Origin: Bacteroidota bacterium
GTDB lineage: Bacteria > Bacteroidota > Bacteroidia > B-17B0 > Aurantibacillaceae
DNA length: 64,000 nt
NCBI GenBank assembly: GCA_963169355.1
Contig: CAUJCR010000047.1
Coordinates: forward strand, 1-64,000
Reading direction: 5' to 3'
The notes below the pieces were generated by a model that ran no database searches, had not been told where the DNA came from, and worked only from the letters and a program-made list of their open reading frames with translations. A program made the position numbers and the translations under genes. This document shows positions 61,285-64,000 of this stretch, piece after piece (positions within the stretch are counted from its first letter, which is position 1; each line of letters opens with the position of its first letter).

Positions 61285-64000
61285 ATGTTTAAAAAAATAA
61301 GTTATATATTTTTCTTCTTATGCTTTGGAATTCATTTTACAAAGGCTCAGGATTTTAACTTTAAGAACTATAGTCAAAAACAGGGTCTAGTTAATCCCAG
61401 TGTAAAATGCATCTTTCAAGACAGCTATGGTTATATTTGGTTTGCGACACAAGGTGGAGGCATCAGCAGATTTGATGGTAATACCTTTACAAATTATGAT
61501 AAACAAGACGGACTTATAGGCAACGATGTCGTTTGCATTACCGAAGATTCTGAAAAAAATATATGGATTGGAACTGTAGATGGTGTTTCTAAATTTAATA
61601 GAAAAACATTTACGAATTATTCTACTAAAAATGGATTAAAAGAAAATAGGGTATTTCATATTCTATGTGACGGAACAAAAACTTGGATTTCTACTTTTGG
61701 TGGAGGCATTGCTATTCTTGAAAATAAAACGTTTACGTATTTAACTACCGAAAATGGGCTCAGCTCCGATAAAGTATTTAGTGTTTATAAAGACAAAGGC
61801 GGAAAATACTGGATAGGAACCAGTAAAGGTGGAATCAATATTTATAACGGAAAATCGTTTACCGTTATTAAAGAATCTAAAAATTTCAATTCTGCATCTG
61901 CATTTTGTTTTTTAGAAGCTACTGATGGAAAATTGTGGATAGGTACCCCCGGAAAAGGTATCTTTTACATCGAAAATAATACATTTAATCAATTTGACAT
62001 CCCACTTATCAATACCGACTACATCTCTGGGATTATTCAAGATAAGCAAAGAAACATTTGGTGTGCTACCGAACATGGCGTACTAAAAATTAGCCCTAAT
62101 AAAAAATATAAATTCTTTAATACAGAAAATGGTTTAGCTGGAACCGACATTTCCTCTATTATGTGCGACTATGAGGGCGAAGTTTGGTTATCCTGTTTTG
62201 GAACAGGCGTGTATAAACTTACCAATGAAGCACTATCTGTTTTTACTAAGCAACATGGTTTAAATGAAAATAGAGTGTTATCACTATGTCAAAAAGGCGA
62301 AGGATTTTATTTAAGCACAACCCAAGGGATTAATTACTTTAATAACGGGAGTATTGAAAGTGTTAATCTCCCTGATAAATTACAAGGCAATTTGATTACT
62401 TCTATGTTCCAAGAGAACAATACATTATATGTTGGTACTGAAAGCAAAGGCTTATTTATTTTATCAATTAAATCCAACACTACATTGCAGTTAATAAAAC
62501 ACATTGATAAAATTGACACATTCCCAATAAAAACAATAATATCAAATATTCAAAAAGAGAATGACCATATTTGGTTAAGTTTATATGGGGGTGGCATCAT
62601 TAAATTAAACAATACTACTTTCGAGTTATTTAATACCGAAAATAATTTGCTTCCAACCAATGACATATCATGTATTCACTTATTCAACAATAACTTATGG
62701 ATAGGAACTATTGGAGAAGGTTTACTTAAATTAAACACCTTTACTAAAGAACTTACAAAATATAACTCCGAACAAAATTTTACCAGTAAGAATATCTTTT
62801 CAATTAACCATATCAATCAAGATATTGTTGTAGGTACAATAGATGAAGGATTATTTATTCAGAAAGACAACCAGTTTTTAAATTTTAGTAAAAAATCAGG
62901 AATACTCAGTAACTCAATTAACTCTATTCAGACACAAAACAATAATACTATATGGATTGGAACCGACCAAGGAATTAACAAGCTAGTACTAAACAATGAT
63001 TACTCAATTAAAACGATAAAATCTTACACCGATGAAGATGGTCTTAAATCAACAGCTATAGAACAAAATGCAAGCCTTATACATAACGGATTGGTATATT
63101 TTGGTACAAATGAAGGTTTGGTTTCATATAATGCTAAAGAAGATATTGTATCTAACGAGAAACCAAAAATAGTCATCAGTAGAATTTTATTAAAACATGC
63201 CGACATAGATTCTACAAAAGTTCAGTATAATTCCATTTCAAAATTAGGTTTACTTTTAAATCCAATATTTAATTACAAACAAAATGACTTAACTTTTAAG
63301 TTTAAAGCATTATCAACACAAACTTATAATTATCAGTTTTTACTTGATGGTTACGATAAAGATTGGTCGCCGCTACAAACCAACACCGAAGCCATTTTTA
63401 CAAATCTTTCGCCAGGAAAATACACCTTCAAACTAAAAGCCATTAATAAATACAACATTGAAAGTGATGTGTTAGAATACGATTTTGAGATTACACCTCC
63501 ATTTTATATGCGTTGGTGGTTTTTTGTTTTATCTTTTATAGTTCTTATTTCATCCATCGTTTTATTTATTAAGTATCGTACTCAGAAGCTTTTACACGAG
63601 AAACAAATACTTGAAACTAAAGTAGCCGAAAGAACATCGGAGCTTAAAAGCGCTAACACCAACTTAAACATTGCCATAGAAGAAATAAAAGATAGCATCA
63701 ATTATGCCGAACGTATTCAAAGTTCTATCCTTCCTGATAAGTCTGTAATTAAAGACTATTTACCAAATCATTTTATTTTATTTAAACCAAGAGATGTTGT
63801 AAGTGGTGACTTCTATTGGTTTAATCAACTAGAAGATAAATTGTTTTTTGCCTGTGTAGATTGTACTGGACACGGCGTTCCTGGGGCATTTATGAGTATG
63901 ATTGGCAACTCATTATTAAATGAGATTATACTTACTAAAAAAATAACAAGCCCATCAGCTATTTTATCTAGTTTAAATAGAAGTATTTTTAAGGTGCTAA
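61285..64000 (+). CDS. propeller sensor with Y_Y_Y domain and SpoIIE-type phosphatase (3' end cut by window)
   Basis: At least 905 residues are visible and the frame is still open at the window end. After signal peptide FKKISYIFFFLCFGIHFTKAQ, repeats of two-component-regulator propeller type fill about residues 25-650 (GYIWFATQGGGISRFDG; KNIWIGTVDGVSKFN). A Y_Y_Y domain follows at about 680-740 (YNYQFLLDGYDKDWSP), then one membrane helix (about 743-765), a short coiled coil (QILETKVAERTSELKSANTNL) and a cytoplasmic SpoIIE/PP2C domain beginning near 800 (YAERIQSSILPDKSV; RDVVSGDFYWF; VDCTGHGVPGAFMSMIG). It would sense a periplasmic signal and dephosphorylate a partner protein. Confidence 0.92.
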   Translation, partial: MFKKISYIFFFLCFGIHFTKAQDFNFKNYSQKQGLVNPSVKCIFQDSYGYIWFATQGGGISRFDGNTFTNYDKQDGLIGNDVVCITEDSEKNIWIGTVDGVSKFNRKTFTNYSTKNGLKENRVFHILCDGTKTWISTFGGGIAILENKTFTYLTTENGLSSDKVFSVYKDKGGKYWIGTSKGGINIYNGKSFTVIKESKNFNSASAFCFLEATDGKLWIGTPGKGIFYIENNTFNQFDIPLINTDYISGIIQDKQRNIWCATEHGVLKISPNKKYKFFNTENGLAGTDISSIMCDYEGEVWLSCFGTGVYKLTNEALSVFTKQHGLNENRVLSLCQKGEGFYLSTTQGINYFNNGSIESVNLPDKLQGNLITSMFQENNTLYVGTESKGLFILSIKSNTTLQLIKHIDKIDTFPIKTIISNIQKENDHIWLSLYGGGIIKLNNTTFELFNTENNLLPTNDISCIHLFNNNLWIGTIGEGLLKLNTFTKELTKYNSEQNFTSKNIFSINHINQDIVVGTIDEGLFIQKDNQFLNFSKKSGILSNSINSIQTQNNNTIWIGTDQGINKLVLNNDYSIKTIKSYTDEDGLKSTAIEQNASLIHNGLVYFGTNEGLVSYNAKEDIVSNEKPKIVISRILLKHADIDSTKVQYNSISKLGLLLNPIFNYKQNDLTFKFKALSTQTYNYQFLLDGYDKDWSPLQTNTEAIFTNLSPGKYTFKLKAINKYNIESDVLEYDFEITPPFYMRWWFFVLSFIVLISSIVLFIKYRTQKLLHEKQILETKVAERTSELKSANTNLNIAIEEIKDSINYAERIQSSILPDKSVIKDYLPNHFILFKPRDVVSGDFYWFNQLEDKLFFACVDCTGHGVPGAFMSMIGNSLLNEIILTKKITSPSAILSSLNRSIFKVL

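Noticed and set aside
55844-64000. Partner-switch pair of the STAS-like protein with the SpoIIE-type phosphatase
   Set aside because: The genes are 5 kb apart with unrelated genes between, and the STAS-like protein shows no clear phosphorylation serine.

Overview
The window looks like the chromosome of a member of the Bacteroidota, probably a marine or freshwater Flavobacteriales-like lineage. This rests on several signs: AT-rich DNA, promoters of the Bacteroidota type (TAnnTTTG with TTG about 19-20 bases upstream), secreted proteins ending in type IX secretion (T9SS) sorting domains of both type A and type B (CHU_C/gliding-motility type), an HU-CCDC81/SPOR protein, an IPExxxVDY protein and many outer-membrane beta-barrels. 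No rRNA or tRNA gene was seen, so the genus cannot be fixed. Coding density is very high: no gap between genes exceeds 300 bases (the largest, about 236 bases, is 28264-28499), and no IS element, CRISPR array or pseudogene was recognised.

Layout. (1) 214-5321: the downstream end of a surface-polysaccharide cluster (deacetylase-like, GT4 glycosyltransferase, O-antigen ligase/polymerase, DegT aminotransferase, initiating sugar-phosphate transferase), tightly coupled. (2) 5358-27230: housekeeping genes in short units: yqeY, tag, a Nif3-like protein, a zinc-ribbon coiled-coil protein, a MORN-like protein, mnmA, a thiolase, a T9SS type-B secreted protein, an ADP-forming acyl-CoA synthetase, an FAD oxidoreductase, HU-SPOR, DUF1571-LysM, a SufT-like DUF59 protein, aroA, fabI, an IPExxxVDY protein, tadA, argS and mazG. 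(3) 27280-28263: a cation-efflux transporter. (4) 28500-37704: a five-gene, end-to-end overlapping operon that fits none of its neighbours. It holds a 1317-residue SF1 helicase, two unrecognised proteins, a two-module AAA+ unfoldase-like ATPase and a radical SAM activase-like protein. It sits between core genes, has its own promoter and ends in a strong hairpin, and is the best candidate here for an undescribed (possibly anti-phage or stress) system. (5) 37827-46032: recN, an LTA-synthase-type sulfatase, an APC permease, and a membrane/PD40/PAP2 group facing the other way. (6) 46196-54009: purH, then the cell-shape cluster mreB - OMP - mreC - mreD - mrdA - rodA. (7) 54065-64000: HTH protein, CNNM/CBS protein, STAS-like protein, OMP, ubiX, a 1205-residue T9SS type-A protein and a propeller/SpoIIE sensor cut by the window end.

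Several control regions carry unexpected structure: a 20-bp stem that places the IPExxxVDY gene's start codon in its loop, a 12-bp-arm palindrome on the -33 region of the acyl-CoA synthetase promoter, repeats at the argS/mazG divergent region, and -7 elements lying only a few bases before the ATG of argS, recN and others, which suggests leaderless transcripts.
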